A stretch of DNA of 62,782 nucleotides from Oscillospiraceae bacterium (GTDB lineage: Bacteria; Bacillota; Clostridia; Oscillospirales; Ruminococcaceae), in the NCBI GenBank assembly GCA_021199335.1, contig JAJQIG010000053.1, positions 1 to 62,782 on the forward strand. The letters run 5' to 3'. The notes below the pieces were generated by a model that was not told the origin of the DNA, made no database searches, and was given only the letters and a program-made list of their open reading frames with translations. Below, in pieces: positions 7,656-17,263 of this stretch; position 1 is the first letter of the stretch; every line of letters begins with the position of its first letter. A program made the position numbers and the translations under genes.

Positions 7656-9020
7656 ATGCTTTCCATTAAAGCTAAAAATAAACATCTTCCCGGCGCCGCA
7701 GTAATTTCCATAAGCTTTATCGGAATTATCCTTGTCGGCACACTTTTGTTAATGATGCCATTTTCTTCCGCAAGAGGAGCCTTTACCAATCCCCTTACAG
7801 CGCTGTTTACAGCAACCTCCGCAACCTGCGTTACAGGGCTTGTCGTTGTTGATACAGGCACATACTGGAGCATATTCGGGCAGGTTGTAATACTCATAAT
7901 GATTCAAATAGGCGGCCTTGGGCTTGTTACCTTTGTTTCATTCATCAACTTTTTGATAAGGAAAAAGCCTGAGCTTCATTCAATGAAGGTTGCATCGGAA
8001 TCCGTCAATTCTTCGGGTTTTTACGATGTAAAGGAAACAGTGCGAAGGGTTATCGCCATTTCTTTTTCTGCGGAGGCAGTAGGCGCTCTGCTTCTTATGA
8101 CCTCATATATCCCGAAGTTCGGGACAGCAAGGGGGATTTATTTCTCAATCTACCATTCAATAACCGCATTCTGCAATGCGGGCTTTGATATTATGGGAAT
8201 GAACTCCCCTGAGTTTTCGAGTATGACCTCGCTTTCCTACGACCCTGTGACTATTATAGTCGTTCCCTTGCTTATTACCGCAGGCGGTCTGGGCTTTGTT
8301 GTATGGACAGACCTTATCGAATACAGAAAAAATAAGCGGCTCGCATTCCAATCAAAGCTGGTTCTTTCAGTTACGGCAATTTTGGTTCTGCTCGGAACTC
8401 TTCTTACCCTTATCACCGAATGGGACAACCCCGAAACGCTTGGTCGTCACAGCTTCTTATACAAGCTCGGAAACAGCTTCTTCTACTCCGTAACCCTCAG
8501 AACGGCCGGCTTCAACACCTTTAATATTATGGAAATGACCCCTGTGATGAAAATATTCTCTATTTTATTTATGTTTATCGGCGTAGCCCCCGGTTCAACC
8601 GGCGGCGGTGTAAAAACTACGACCTTTGCCATTGTTATTCTCACCGTTACAAGCGTTATAACCGGCAAAAACGACACCATTGTCATGGGAAGAAAAATAG
8701 AAAAGGATGTTGTATATAAGTCGCTTTCCGTTATGTTTATTTTTGCTTCGCTCATTATTGCTTCGGCAATGATTATATATTATATAAACCCCGGAATTTC
8801 GGGAGTGGATTCGGCATTTGAGGTAACCTCCGCCATTTCCACAACGGGACTTGGAATGGGAATATCCGCCGCAAGCAGCGTAATAACAAAGCTTATACTT
8901 ATCCTCATAATGTTTATAGGACGATTGGGAACGGTATCTCTTTCGCTTGCGCTTGCAATGAACAGTAAGCATCAAAATAAAAGCGAGGTTTATCCCGTGG
9001 GAAAAATTACAATCGGATAA
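7656..9020 (+). CDS. ktrB: KtrB/TrkH-type potassium (or sodium/potassium) uptake protein
   Basis: A 454-residue membrane protein with four pseudo-repeated M1-P-M2 units. The four pore-loop filters are recognisable: ATCVTGL, AFCNAGF, RTAGFNT and STTGLGM, each with the conserved glycine. It imports potassium, normally gated by a cytoplasmic ring of KtrA/TrkA subunits. The ATG at 7656 was preferred over 7638 because GAGGT sits at the right distance. No ktrA/trkA gene lies next to it; the next gene, 9 nt on, is a methyltransferase. The regulatory subunit must be elsewhere or absent. Confidence 0.92.
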   Translation: MLSIKAKNKHLPGAAVISISFIGIILVGTLLLMMPFSSARGAFTNPLTALFTATSATCVTGLVVVDTGTYWSIFGQVVILIMIQIGGLGLVTFVSFINFLIRKKPELHSMKVASESVNSSGFYDVKETVRRVIAISFSAEAVGALLLMTSYIPKFGTARGIYFSIYHSITAFCNAGFDIMGMNSPEFSSMTSLSYDPVTIIVVPLLITAGGLGFVVWTDLIEYRKNKRLAFQSKLVLSVTAILVLLGTLLTLITEWDNPETLGRHSFLYKLGNSFFYSVTLRTAGFNTFNIMEMTPVMKIFSILFMFIGVAPGSTGGGVKTTTFAIVILTVTSVITGKNDTIVMGRKIEKDVVYKSLSVMFIFASLIIASAMIIYYINPGISGVDSAFEVTSAISTTGLGMGISAASSVITKLILILIMFIGRLGTVSLSLALAMNSKHQNKSEVYPVGKITIG

Positions 9021-9029
9021 GGAGAGCAT

Positions 9030-9749
9030 ATGTCAGATTTTTCGTTTGAGCCACTGCAGGAGGGCATAGAAATCTGCGTTTCGTCCGAGCATAAATTCGG
9101 AACGGACGCCTTTCTGCTTGCAAGCTTTGCCTCGCCGAGGCACAAGGACACTGTATGCGACCTTGGGACAGGCTGCGGAATAATTCCCTTGCTTATGCAG
9201 ATTAAATTTAATCCGTCCGTTATTTACGGGGTGGACATTCAACGGCAGGCTATCGAACAATTTAAAGAAACAATAGAAAAAAACAACCTTGAAAGGCTTA
9301 TTCCTATACAAGCCGACCTTAAAGAGCTTTGGGCGAACTGCCCAAAAGGCAGCTTTGACCTTGTAACCTGCAATCCGCCCTATAAGGCTGCAAACGCAGG
9401 AATAGAAAGCATGGGGGAAGCTCGGAAAATTGCCCGCCATGAGATTATGTGCGACATAAACGATGTTTGCAAAGCCGCTTCAAGGCTTCTGAAATTCGGC
9501 GGAAGACTTTGCCTTTGCAACCGCCCCGAAAGACTTGCGGATGTTATCTGCGCCATGAGGGCGAATAAAATTGAGCCTAAAGCCCTACGCTTTGTAAGCA
9601 AGACAGCCGCCGACCAAAGCTGGCTTTTCCTTATTGAAGGAAAGCTCGGCAGTAAGCCGTTCATGAGGGTTCTTCCGCCGCTTATTGTAAAGGACGGAGA
9701 TGGATTTTCAAGGGAGCTGCTGGAGATTTACGGCGGAAACAAAGCTTGA
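9030..9749 (+). CDS. TrmN6/YabB-like tRNA (adenine-N6)-methyltransferase
   Basis: A 239-residue class I methyltransferase. The SAM-binding motif is DLGTGCGIIPLL and the catalytic motif is NPPY, followed by IARHE, which marks the YabB/TrmN6 group (tRNA1-Val A37 N6-methylation in E. coli). The start ATG follows AAGGAG overlapping the ktrB stop region, so it is likely co-transcribed with ktrB. In many Firmicutes this gene sits beside rsmI; that partner is not seen here. The exact tRNA target is inferred from the family. Confidence 0.86.
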   Translation: MSDFSFEPLQEGIEICVSSEHKFGTDAFLLASFASPRHKDTVCDLGTGCGIIPLLMQIKFNPSVIYGVDIQRQAIEQFKETIEKNNLERLIPIQADLKELWANCPKGSFDLVTCNPPYKAANAGIESMGEARKIARHEIMCDINDVCKAASRLLKFGGRLCLCNRPERLADVICAMRANKIEPKALRFVSKTAADQSWLFLIEGKLGSKPFMRVLPPLIVKDGDGFSRELLEIYGGNKA

Positions 9750-9759
9750 CAAACCGAAC

Positions 9760-9802
9760 AGGTCAGATGAAATTCTTCACTGAATTTTGTCTGACCTTTT
9801 TT
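9760..9802 (+). terminator. Terminator after the methyltransferase
   Basis: AGGTCAGA (9760-9767) pairs with TCTGACCT (9790-9797), followed by TTTTTT. Confidence 0.75.
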
Positions 9803-9893
9803 CTTTCAAAATGGTTACAAAGATTACGATTTGTGCGAAATGTTTAAAAAACGATTACAGTTTTCATATAATGTAGAAAAAAACAACAGACAA

Positions 9894-9902
9894 TGCTATA
9901 AT
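9894..9902 (+). promoter_or_regulatory. Candidate extended -10 promoter of the ABC/HlyD operon
   Basis: TGCTATAAT at 9894-9902 is an extended -10 element; no convincing -35 box lies upstream. A second TATAAT occurs at 9867-9872. The first gene starts 50 nt downstream. A weak -35 suggests an activator may be needed, which is inference. Confidence 0.45.
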
Positions 9903-9951
9903 TATGTATGTTGTTGAACCTTATTTTTCATACGCAAGGAGATGAAATTTA

Positions 9952-10875
9952 ATGGCGAAGTTCGGAAAACCCGATAAAGCGAGGGTCGAACGTGAACCCA
10001 AGGAAAAACCGCAAAAAACGCCCCTTCGTGATAAAGCTTTCCCTATGGCTTGCCTTGCTCCAAGCTTAATCGGAGTTTTAATTTTCTTTATTATTCCGTT
10101 TATTGTTATCATATACTATTCAATGGTGGATAATCCGATAAGCAAGGATTTTGTTTTCCTCGATAATTTTGTATCAATACTAAAAAATGCGGCTTTCAGA
10201 AAAGCGGCGCTCAACACGCTGAAATTTTCCCTTATTTCCGTACCGCTTGCGGTTATCCTCGGCATGGCGCTCGCAATGCTGCTTGACAGTAAGATTCCCT
10301 TTGTAAGCCAATTCCGCGCAAGCTTTCTCTGCCCAATGATGGTTCCCGTTGCATCGGTTGTGCTTATATGGCAGGTCATTTTTCATTATAACGGAACTCT
10401 TAATGAAATTATCACAAAATTCGGCGGCGAACGAATTGACTGGCTTAAATCAGACAAGGCTATGATTGTTATTGCAGTGCTTTTCCTTTGGAAAAACTTG
10501 GGGTATAATATGATCCTGTTTCTGTCGGCGCTCAATAATATTTCAAAGGATCAGCTTGAGGTTGCAACGCTCGAGGGAGCAAGCGGCTGGTACAAGCTTA
10601 TACATATTAAGCTTCGTTCTCTTTCCCCGACGATATTTTTTGTCGGGATACTCTCGCTTATAAATTCGTTTAAGGTTTTCCGTGAGATATATCTTCTTAC
10701 AGGGGATTATCCTTACGATTCGATTTATATGCTCCAGCACTTTATGAACAACACCTTCCGCACGCTTGATTACCAAAAGCTTTCGGCGGCGGCGATTATT
10801 ATGGCAATTGTAATCATCGCTATCCTTGCCGTGCTTTTTGTTGCCGAAAATAAATTTGGGGAGGATGCAGAATGA
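9952..10875 (+). CDS. Sugar-type ABC transporter permease (MalF/UgpA family)
   Basis: A 307-residue inner-membrane protein with six predicted helices. The cytoplasmic EAA loop is recognisable (LEVATLEGASGWYKLIHIKLRSL, abbreviated here to the core EGASGWYKLIHI), which is where an ATPase would dock. A basic, lysine- and proline-rich 25-residue N-terminus precedes the first helix. The start ATG follows AAGGAG. It overlaps the next permease gene by 4 nt. Family members import oligosaccharides or glycerol phosphate, but here the operon continues with HlyD- and FtsX-like genes, so the substrate and even the direction of transport are uncertain. No ATPase gene is nearby. Confidence 0.88.
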   Translation: MAKFGKPDKARVEREPKEKPQKTPLRDKAFPMACLAPSLIGVLIFFIIPFIVIIYYSMVDNPISKDFVFLDNFVSILKNAAFRKAALNTLKFSLISVPLAVILGMALAMLLDSKIPFVSQFRASFLCPMMVPVASVVLIWQVIFHYNGTLNEIITKFGGERIDWLKSDKAMIVIAVLFLWKNLGYNMILFLSALNNISKDQLEVATLEGASGWYKLIHIKLRSLSPTIFFVGILSLINSFKVFREIYLLTGDYPYDSIYMLQHFMNNTFRTLDYQKLSAAAIIMAIVIIAILAVLFVAENKFGEDAE

Positions 10876-11810
10876 CACCGGATAGGAACACTGCACATAA
10901 AAAAGCCAGAAAAAAGATTCATCTCAAACGAAGGCAGCAAAAAATTCTCACTGTAATTATGACTGTATTTGCCGCAGCGGCGGCGATTATCTTCCTTATG
11001 CCGACAATTCTCACCATTGCGAACTCATTTATGGACAGCGCTGAGATTTCCGCCAATTACGGCGCTGTTTTCTCAACCACCGAATCGGGCGGAAAAACCT
11101 ATATTTCCGAGAAAATAAACCTTAAATTTATACCCGATATGGTTTCATTTTCACAATATTACACCGTTCTCTTCAAAAGCCCCGATTATTTGCTGAAATT
11201 CTGGAATTCCGTTATACTGGTTGTACCAATTGTAATTTTTCAGCTTATAATTGCTGCATTCGCCGCATATGGCTTTGCGAGGCTTAAGGGAAGGCTCAAG
11301 GAAATAATCTTCTTCGTTTACATAATAGTTATGCTTATGCCATATCAAGTAACGCTTGTTCCGAACTATCTTGTTTCCGACAAGCTGGGGATACTTAATA
11401 CAAGGTGGGCGATAATTCTTCCCGCAATATTTACGCCGTTTTCGGTATTCCTTTTAACCAAAATAATGAGGAGGATTCCCATAGCGCTTATTGAGGCGGC
11501 AAAGCTGGACGGTGCGGGCGAGATGCAGATTTTCCGTTATATAGCCCTGCCCCTTTGCAAGAGCGTAATGTACTCGGTTGTAATACTTGTTTTTATCGAT
11601 TACTGGAATATGGTTGAGCAGCCGCTTATTCTTCTTTCCGATACAAGTCTTTATCCGCTGTCGGTCTTTCTTTCGCAGATAAATTCGGGGGAAATCGGGC
11701 TGGCATTTGCGGTTGCTTCAATTTACATGATACCGACACTGCTTATGTTCCTTTACGGTGAAGATTACCTTGTTGAGGGAATAACATATTCAGGCGGCAT
11801 TAAGGGTTAA
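10872..11810 (+). CDS. Sugar-type ABC transporter permease (MalG/UgpE family)
   Basis: A 312-residue protein, the second half of the permease pair. A very basic N-terminus (HKKARKKIHLKRRQQK) precedes helix 1. A large external loop, about residues 50-100, lies between the first two helices, longer than usual in this family. The EAA loop appears as IEAAKLDGAGEMQIFRYIA. ATGA overlap with the upstream permease shows tight coupling. It should form a heterodimer with it. The ATPase is probably a shared MsmK-type subunit encoded elsewhere, as in many Firmicutes; this is inference. Confidence 0.88.
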   Translation: MTPDRNTAHKKARKKIHLKRRQQKILTVIMTVFAAAAAIIFLMPTILTIANSFMDSAEISANYGAVFSTTESGGKTYISEKINLKFIPDMVSFSQYYTVLFKSPDYLLKFWNSVILVVPIVIFQLIIAAFAAYGFARLKGRLKEIIFFVYIIVMLMPYQVTLVPNYLVSDKLGILNTRWAIILPAIFTPFSVFLLTKIMRRIPIALIEAAKLDGAGEMQIFRYIALPLCKSVMYSVVILVFIDYWNMVEQPLILLSDTSLYPLSVFLSQINSGEIGLAFAVASIYMIPTLLMFLYGEDYLVEGITYSGGIKG

Positions 11811-11825
11811 AGGAGGAAAATTAAT

Positions 11826-13778
11826 ATGGAACAAAAAAGACGAGAATGGGTCAAGAACGCTGCAATCATTTTCCTTGTGATAATGCTTATACTGACGTTC
11901 TTTTCCAACACAATAATGAACTATTCCCTGCCCGAGGTTTCCGCACAGTATGTTTCAAGCGGCACTCTTTCGGAGCAAATACGGGGTACGGCTACGATCG
12001 AGGCAGCCGAAAGCTACACAATTACGGCAGCCGATTCGAGAACGGTTCAATCGGTCAGTGTGAAAAACGGCGATACCGTTGAAAAAGGACAGGTTCTTCT
12101 TACCCTTGAATCGGGCGACAGCAAGGAGCTTGAGGCGGCTCAGGCGGAGCTTGATGATGCAACTGTAGCCTATCGCAAGGCGCTTCTTGCCATAGGCGCA
12201 GACTACTCCATTGACGAGCTTTCAATTTCAAACCTTGAGGAGGATATTGCGGCTGACAAGGCAAACCTCGATAACATCTCAGTTTATCAGGAGGAGTACG
12301 AGAAAGCCAAAGCTAAGGTTGATTCGATTGAAGAAAAAATCAGGGAAATAAACAAGAATATAAAGGCACTTACAAACGAACAGTCAAGGCTTGATGAACA
12401 GCTTACGGCTCTTTCAAGCGATGATTTTTCTTCCCTTGACGACAGCTATTACAAGCGTGTGGAGGCGGCTCAGGAAAAAATAGACAAATATGAGGAAATC
12501 AAGGCGACCGCCGATAAAAAGGTAGAAAATTTACAGAATTCTATCGGGGATTCGGTCAGCGATTTGGATGTCGAACTGAAAAATACCGAAATTCAAAAAC
12601 AAAACGAGCTTGTAACAAAGCTGACTGCACAATACAGCGAAGCGCTTGCGGGCACGAATGCCGACCTTGATGCAGATGAAATTCTGGAACAGCTTACCGA
12701 TGCAAAATACACCCTCAGCACGCTTAATGCCGAGCTTCGTGACCTTATTTCAACCAAGAATTCAAATTCATCCGCCGAAACACAGCTCACCTACGCTCTT
12801 GTTACGCAGGGTAACGCTGAGAAGAACTATACCGACGCACAGGAAGGCCTTGACACCCTCAAGCTTACCATAAGCAAGGAAATCAAAGCCGAAAGATCTA
12901 AGATTACCGAAAAGATTGACAGCGCAAATGATGAGCTTGACGATGCAAATAATGAGCTTGCGGATCTCGAGGAGGAAGAAGCCGAGGCAAAGGAGAAGGC
13001 GTCAACATCGATTGAGGATGCCGAAAAGGAAATTCTTGAAAAGGAACGCTCCCTTGAAGAAATGAAACTTACCCTTGCCCAAAAGCAGAAATCCGACCTT
13101 GTATCGGCAGGTGAAGCGAGCATTGACATTGAGGTTATGCAGAAAAACATTTCCGACCTTGAAGAAGAGGTTGCGGAGCTAAAGGAGAGCGCCTCCGGCG
13201 GAGAAATCACCGCCCAGGTTGCAGGCGTTATTGAAAGCATTTATCCCGTTGCGGGAGAAACCATTGAAGCGGGAAGCACCGTTGCGGTAATCCAAATGAC
13301 AGAAAAGGGCTACACCGCAAGCATTACCGTCACGTCAGACCAAGCGAAAAAGGTAAAGGTCGGCGATGCCGCTGAGATACAGTATTTTTGGTACGGCGAT
13401 GCTGCCGCAACCCTTACCGCAATAAAGGCAGATACGACAAATCCCGCAACAAGCAAGCAGCTTGTATTCAGTGTAACGGGCGATGTAACTCCGGGGCAGT
13501 CAATCCAGCTTGTTATGGGCGGAAAGGGTCAGCAGTATGATACCATAGTTCCGAACAGCGCAGTCAGGGAGGACAGCAACGGCAAATTTGTTCTTGCCGT
13601 TGTTGCAAAAAGCAGCCCTCTTGGCAACAGATACACCGCAGAGCGTGTTGACATCACCGTTGTGGCATCGGACGACACAAAATCAGCCGTTACGGGTGAG
13701 CTTATGCAGAGTGATTTCATAATTTCAACATCGACCAAACCAATAAATCCCGGCGATCAGGTAAGGCTTGTTGATTAG
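11826..13778 (+). CDS. HlyD/MacA-like adaptor with very long coiled coil
   Basis: A 650-residue membrane-anchored extracytoplasmic protein. One helix near residues 13-33 is followed by a split lipoyl domain: the first half near 65-97 (VKNGDTVEKGQVLLTLES), the second near 459-488 (GVIESIYPVAGETIEAG). Between them lie about 360 residues of Glu/Lys/Ala-rich coiled-coil hairpin, much longer than in ordinary MacA proteins. A beta-barrel region follows. It starts 15 nt after the permease gene with AGGAGG. Such adaptors normally join a MacB exporter, but the partner downstream lacks most of a MacB. Role in a transport or surface assembly complex is inferred. Confidence 0.82.
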   Translation: MEQKRREWVKNAAIIFLVIMLILTFFSNTIMNYSLPEVSAQYVSSGTLSEQIRGTATIEAAESYTITAADSRTVQSVSVKNGDTVEKGQVLLTLESGDSKELEAAQAELDDATVAYRKALLAIGADYSIDELSISNLEEDIAADKANLDNISVYQEEYEKAKAKVDSIEEKIREINKNIKALTNEQSRLDEQLTALSSDDFSSLDDSYYKRVEAAQEKIDKYEEIKATADKKVENLQNSIGDSVSDLDVELKNTEIQKQNELVTKLTAQYSEALAGTNADLDADEILEQLTDAKYTLSTLNAELRDLISTKNSNSSAETQLTYALVTQGNAEKNYTDAQEGLDTLKLTISKEIKAERSKITEKIDSANDELDDANNELADLEEEEAEAKEKASTSIEDAEKEILEKERSLEEMKLTLAQKQKSDLVSAGEASIDIEVMQKNISDLEEEVAELKESASGGEITAQVAGVIESIYPVAGETIEAGSTVAVIQMTEKGYTASITVTSDQAKKVKVGDAAEIQYFWYGDAAATLTAIKADTTNPATSKQLVFSVTGDVTPGQSIQLVMGGKGQQYDTIVPNSAVREDSNGKFVLAVVAKSSPLGNRYTAERVDITVVASDDTKSAVTGELMQSDFIISTSTKPINPGDQVRLVD

Positions 13779-13803
13779 CAGTAACCGAAGGGAGAGCGTG
13801 TTT

Positions 13804-14880
13804 ATGAACTCTGAAAAAAAGCGCGGTTACATAATTCTTGCGGTAATAAATGCGGTTTTCCTTTGCGCATTTACCGTTTTGACTGCTGTTCTCTGCGGAA
13901 TAACAAATCGGCTTTCCTCGCAGAGCGCCGCCCTGCGCTGGAATGCTGACAGCGGTGGGAGCTACGCTCAGGTTTCCGTGTTCTATCCCGAAAAATTGGG
14001 ATTAAATCTTGATTCCGTTTATACCATGCGTGTAGACATTGAAAAAAAGCTTACTGAAAATTCAATTACGGCGGAAAATTCATCCGCAAGAATATGGTAT
14101 GACGGCTACTCCGCCCTAACGACCCTTTCGGTGACATCCTCAAGGGAAGAATATACCATAGTTATTGATGCAGACGTTATCGCAACGGGAGGAGATTACT
14201 TCAAGATGCATCCATTGGAGCTTCTTTCGGGATATTATTACTCCGATGACGACCTTATGCAGGACAGAGTTCTTCTTGACGAAAATCTTGCGTGGCAGCT
14301 TTTCGGTTCAAGCAACGTTGAAGGAATGACCGTACTTATTAATGAAAAGCGATTTTACGTTGCGGGGGTAATTAAGCCCGACAGTGACAGCGCAAGCAGC
14401 TATACCTATGGCACAAAGCCGCATATGTATATTTCCTATTCCGGGCTTTTATCAGTCAGCGAGGATGACTATGATACTCCGATAACCTGCTATGAAGCCG
14501 TTCTGCCCAATCCCGTTACGGGGCTTGCGGAATCAATTATCGAGGAAACCTCGGTCGGTGATGACAGTGAGCGCACGATTATCGAAAACTCCGAGAGGTT
14601 TTCGCTTAAAAACCTTTTTGCCATAGCGTTTGACGGTGGGAAACGGGCGGTTGTTGACACAGAGCTTGCCTATCCGTTTTGGGAAAATGCAGCAAGGATT
14701 ACCGAAGAAAATGCCGCCGTGGTTCTTGTATGGGCAGCGGCGATGCTTATTGTTCCGATTTTGACAGTTATGTATTTTGTTTTTCTGCCTATTCACAGAA
14801 GAAAAACGATTGCACATAAGGCTGCGGAAAAAATTAAAAATTCCGCATCAAAAATAATAAAGAGGGGAAGATACAAATGA
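13804..14880 (+). CDS. FtsX/MacB-like periplasmic-core protein with only two membrane helices
   Basis: A 358-residue protein: one helix near residues 9-34, a large extracytoplasmic region resembling the MacB periplasmic core (GGDYFKMHPLELLSGYYY, then DENLAWQLFG, then VAGVI), and a single C-terminal helix near 304-332 with a basic tail. A true MacB/FtsX permease has three helices after the core and a partner or fused ATPase; neither is present. The ATG at 13804 was chosen for its ribosome-binding site GGGAG; the open frame extends to 13768. It overlaps the next gene by 4 nt. It may be a structural partner of the HlyD-like protein. Confidence 0.7.
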   Translation: MNSEKKRGYIILAVINAVFLCAFTVLTAVLCGITNRLSSQSAALRWNADSGGSYAQVSVFYPEKLGLNLDSVYTMRVDIEKKLTENSITAENSSARIWYDGYSALTTLSVTSSREEYTIVIDADVIATGGDYFKMHPLELLSGYYYSDDDLMQDRVLLDENLAWQLFGSSNVEGMTVLINEKRFYVAGVIKPDSDSASSYTYGTKPHMYISYSGLLSVSEDDYDTPITCYEAVLPNPVTGLAESIIEETSVGDDSERTIIENSERFSLKNLFAIAFDGGKRAVVDTELAYPFWENAARITEENAAVVLVWAAAMLIVPILTVMYFVFLPIHRRKTIAHKAAEKIKNSASKIIKRGRYK

Positions 14881-17234
14881 AGAAAAATTTACTTAAACGC
14901 TGCGGATGCATTATTATTGCCGCCGCGCTTACGATTTCAATGACAGCCTGCGGCGAGGAAGAGGTTCCGATTGCCTCAAAGGAAAATGTTTTTTCCGCAA
15001 CCGAGGTGGAGCTGCCTCTTGACTACGACTATATTCAGCAAATGGTAAGCAGCGGGGATCAGATTTACATCATCGGAAATATTACCCACGAGGATCTCAG
15101 CGATCCCGAAGATCCTATTTATACAAGTGATACTATTCTCAGCATACTTGATTCCGATGGAAACAGCATAAATTCGCTTACGCTTGCATCAACGGAGAGC
15201 GTATCGGACACAAGCACAAGCATAAACAACATGACCGTTAATGACGATGGAAGCCTTTACCTCCTCATTAACGAATACACCTGGAATGAGGAAACCTATG
15301 AGAGCACCGAAAACCGTTACATTGCCAAATATGACAGCAGCGGAAACGAGCAGGGCGTAATAGACCTTAATTCACTTGAATCAAATGACGAATCAACCTA
15401 TTTCTGGGTTGACAATATGCTTGTCGGAGATGACGGAAATATTTATATGACCTGCAACAACAATATTTACGTTATTGACACCGATGGAAACCTCCTCTTT
15501 ACGATTGAGAGCGAGGAAAGCACCGACACATCAAACACATGGATAAACGCTCTCTGCAAAACAGCCGATGGAAAAATTGCGGCGATTGTAAACAACTATT
15601 ATATGGACGGCGAGGATTATGTAAGCGAAACAACCGCAAAAATTATTGACTCGGACACAAAGGACTATAAGGACGAATATCCCCTTAAATCGTCATACTC
15701 GGGATTTTATAACGGCAACGCAGATTATGACCTTTGCGCCTCCACTTCAAATTCACTTGTCGGAATAGACTTTGAAACGGGCGAGGATTCGGTTATCATT
15801 GACTGGCTTAAATCGGGATTTGATACAACAACAATGTCCGATGCAACAATTCTTCCCGATGGACGCATACTTTGCACAACCTATAAATACGAATCAAGCG
15901 GCGGCGGATACAGCTGGAGCAATTCCGATATAATCCTAACATTCCTTACAAAGGTTGACCCTGCGGATGTTCCCGACAAGCAGCTCATCACCCTTTCCAC
16001 CCTTTGGCTCAGCTACACTCTTAAACAGAGAATTGTTGAATTTAACAAGGAAAGCGAGCTTTATCAGATAGAAGTAACAAGCTATTACGATGATTATGAC
16101 GGCACAAGCGACAGTGCGCTGACAAAATTCAACAATGACCTTGTTTCGGGTAACATCCCCGATATTATTGTTCTCAGCGATGATATGCCCATTGACAGCT
16201 ATATTTCAAAAGGAATTCTCTCGGACCTTTACACCTACATTGACAATGACGAAACCATTAACCGAGAGGATTATCTTACAAATGTTTTTGATGCTTTATC
16301 CACAAACGGAAAGCTTTATCAGATTACGCCATCCTTTGATATTTTGACGCTTGTTGGAAAAACCTCCATCGTGGGCGAGGACGAGGGCTGGACAATGGCT
16401 GACTATCTTGCCGTTGCGAACGCCAACCCCGATAAGGCAATGTTCAATGAACTGACAAAGTCCAATTTTCTCTCGGAAATGCTGTACTGCACGCTCGGTT
16501 CTTATGTAAATTCCGAAACAGGCGAATGCTCCTTCAACAGTGACAGCTTCAAGCAGCTTCTTGAGGCAGCAAACGTTTACCCCGATGAAATTGATTATGA
16601 AGAGCTTTACTCCGACGATGATTACTGGCAGGAATTAGAAACATCCTACAGAACAGGCAACACCATTCTTTACGAAACCTACCTTTATAACTTTAGCCAA
16701 ATAAAAGAAATTGAACAGGGCAGATTCGGCGAAACGGTTACATTTATAGGATTCCCGTCCGATGAGGGTAACGGAGCTATGATTATACCCGATATGCATC
16801 TTACAATTTCCTCAAAGGCGAATAATTCTGACGGCGCATGGGAATTTATCAAGTATTTTCTCTCAGAAGATTACCAAATGAGTGTCAGTGAAAGAAACGG
16901 CTCATTCCCAATTATGGAATCGGCATACACATCCATTATGGAAGAGGCAAAGGAAAAGCCGTACTACCTTGACGAAAACGGCGAAAAGGTCGAATATGAC
17001 AACAGCTACTGGATAGGCGACAGCAGCGTTACAATTGATGTTAACACAGATGAGGATAACGAAAGAATGATGAATTACATCAAGTCCGCTACAACCTTGG
17101 GAAAATCTGATAGCAGCCTTACAAATATTATTCTGGAGGAAGCGGAAGCGTATTTCAGCGGACAAAAAACCGTTGATGAGGTTGCGGACATTATTCAGAA
17201 CCGTGCAGGCACATATGTCAGCGAAAACAGATAA
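14877..17234 (+). CDS. Lipoprotein: beta-propeller-like domain fused to extracellular solute-binding domain
   Basis: A 785-residue protein with a lipoprotein signal (lipobox SMTAC). Residues about 40-365 show repeated short blocks of the type DGxLYLL / DGNIYMT / DGKIAAI every 40-60 residues, as in propeller-type repeats. From about residue 371 it resembles a family 1 sugar-binding protein (LKQRIVEFNKES, then NDLVSGNIPDIIVL, then MTISSKANNSDGAWEFIKYFL-like text with key residues DGAWEFIKYFL). It is the natural binding protein for the two permeases of the operon. The propeller fusion is unusual and may bind a surface polymer. Last gene of the operon. Confidence 0.78.
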   Translation: MKKNLLKRCGCIIIAAALTISMTACGEEEVPIASKENVFSATEVELPLDYDYIQQMVSSGDQIYIIGNITHEDLSDPEDPIYTSDTILSILDSDGNSINSLTLASTESVSDTSTSINNMTVNDDGSLYLLINEYTWNEETYESTENRYIAKYDSSGNEQGVIDLNSLESNDESTYFWVDNMLVGDDGNIYMTCNNNIYVIDTDGNLLFTIESEESTDTSNTWINALCKTADGKIAAIVNNYYMDGEDYVSETTAKIIDSDTKDYKDEYPLKSSYSGFYNGNADYDLCASTSNSLVGIDFETGEDSVIIDWLKSGFDTTTMSDATILPDGRILCTTYKYESSGGGYSWSNSDIILTFLTKVDPADVPDKQLITLSTLWLSYTLKQRIVEFNKESELYQIEVTSYYDDYDGTSDSALTKFNNDLVSGNIPDIIVLSDDMPIDSYISKGILSDLYTYIDNDETINREDYLTNVFDALSTNGKLYQITPSFDILTLVGKTSIVGEDEGWTMADYLAVANANPDKAMFNELTKSNFLSEMLYCTLGSYVNSETGECSFNSDSFKQLLEAANVYPDEIDYEELYSDDDYWQELETSYRTGNTILYETYLYNFSQIKEIEQGRFGETVTFIGFPSDEGNGAMIIPDMHLTISSKANNSDGAWEFIKYFLSEDYQMSVSERNGSFPIMESAYTSIMEEAKEKPYYLDENGEKVEYDNSYWIGDSSVTIDVNTDEDNERMMNYIKSATTLGKSDSSLTNIILEEAEAYFSGQKTVDEVADIIQNRAGTYVSENR

Positions 17235-17263
17235 TCAAAACGGCTATTTTTGAACGCAAATTT

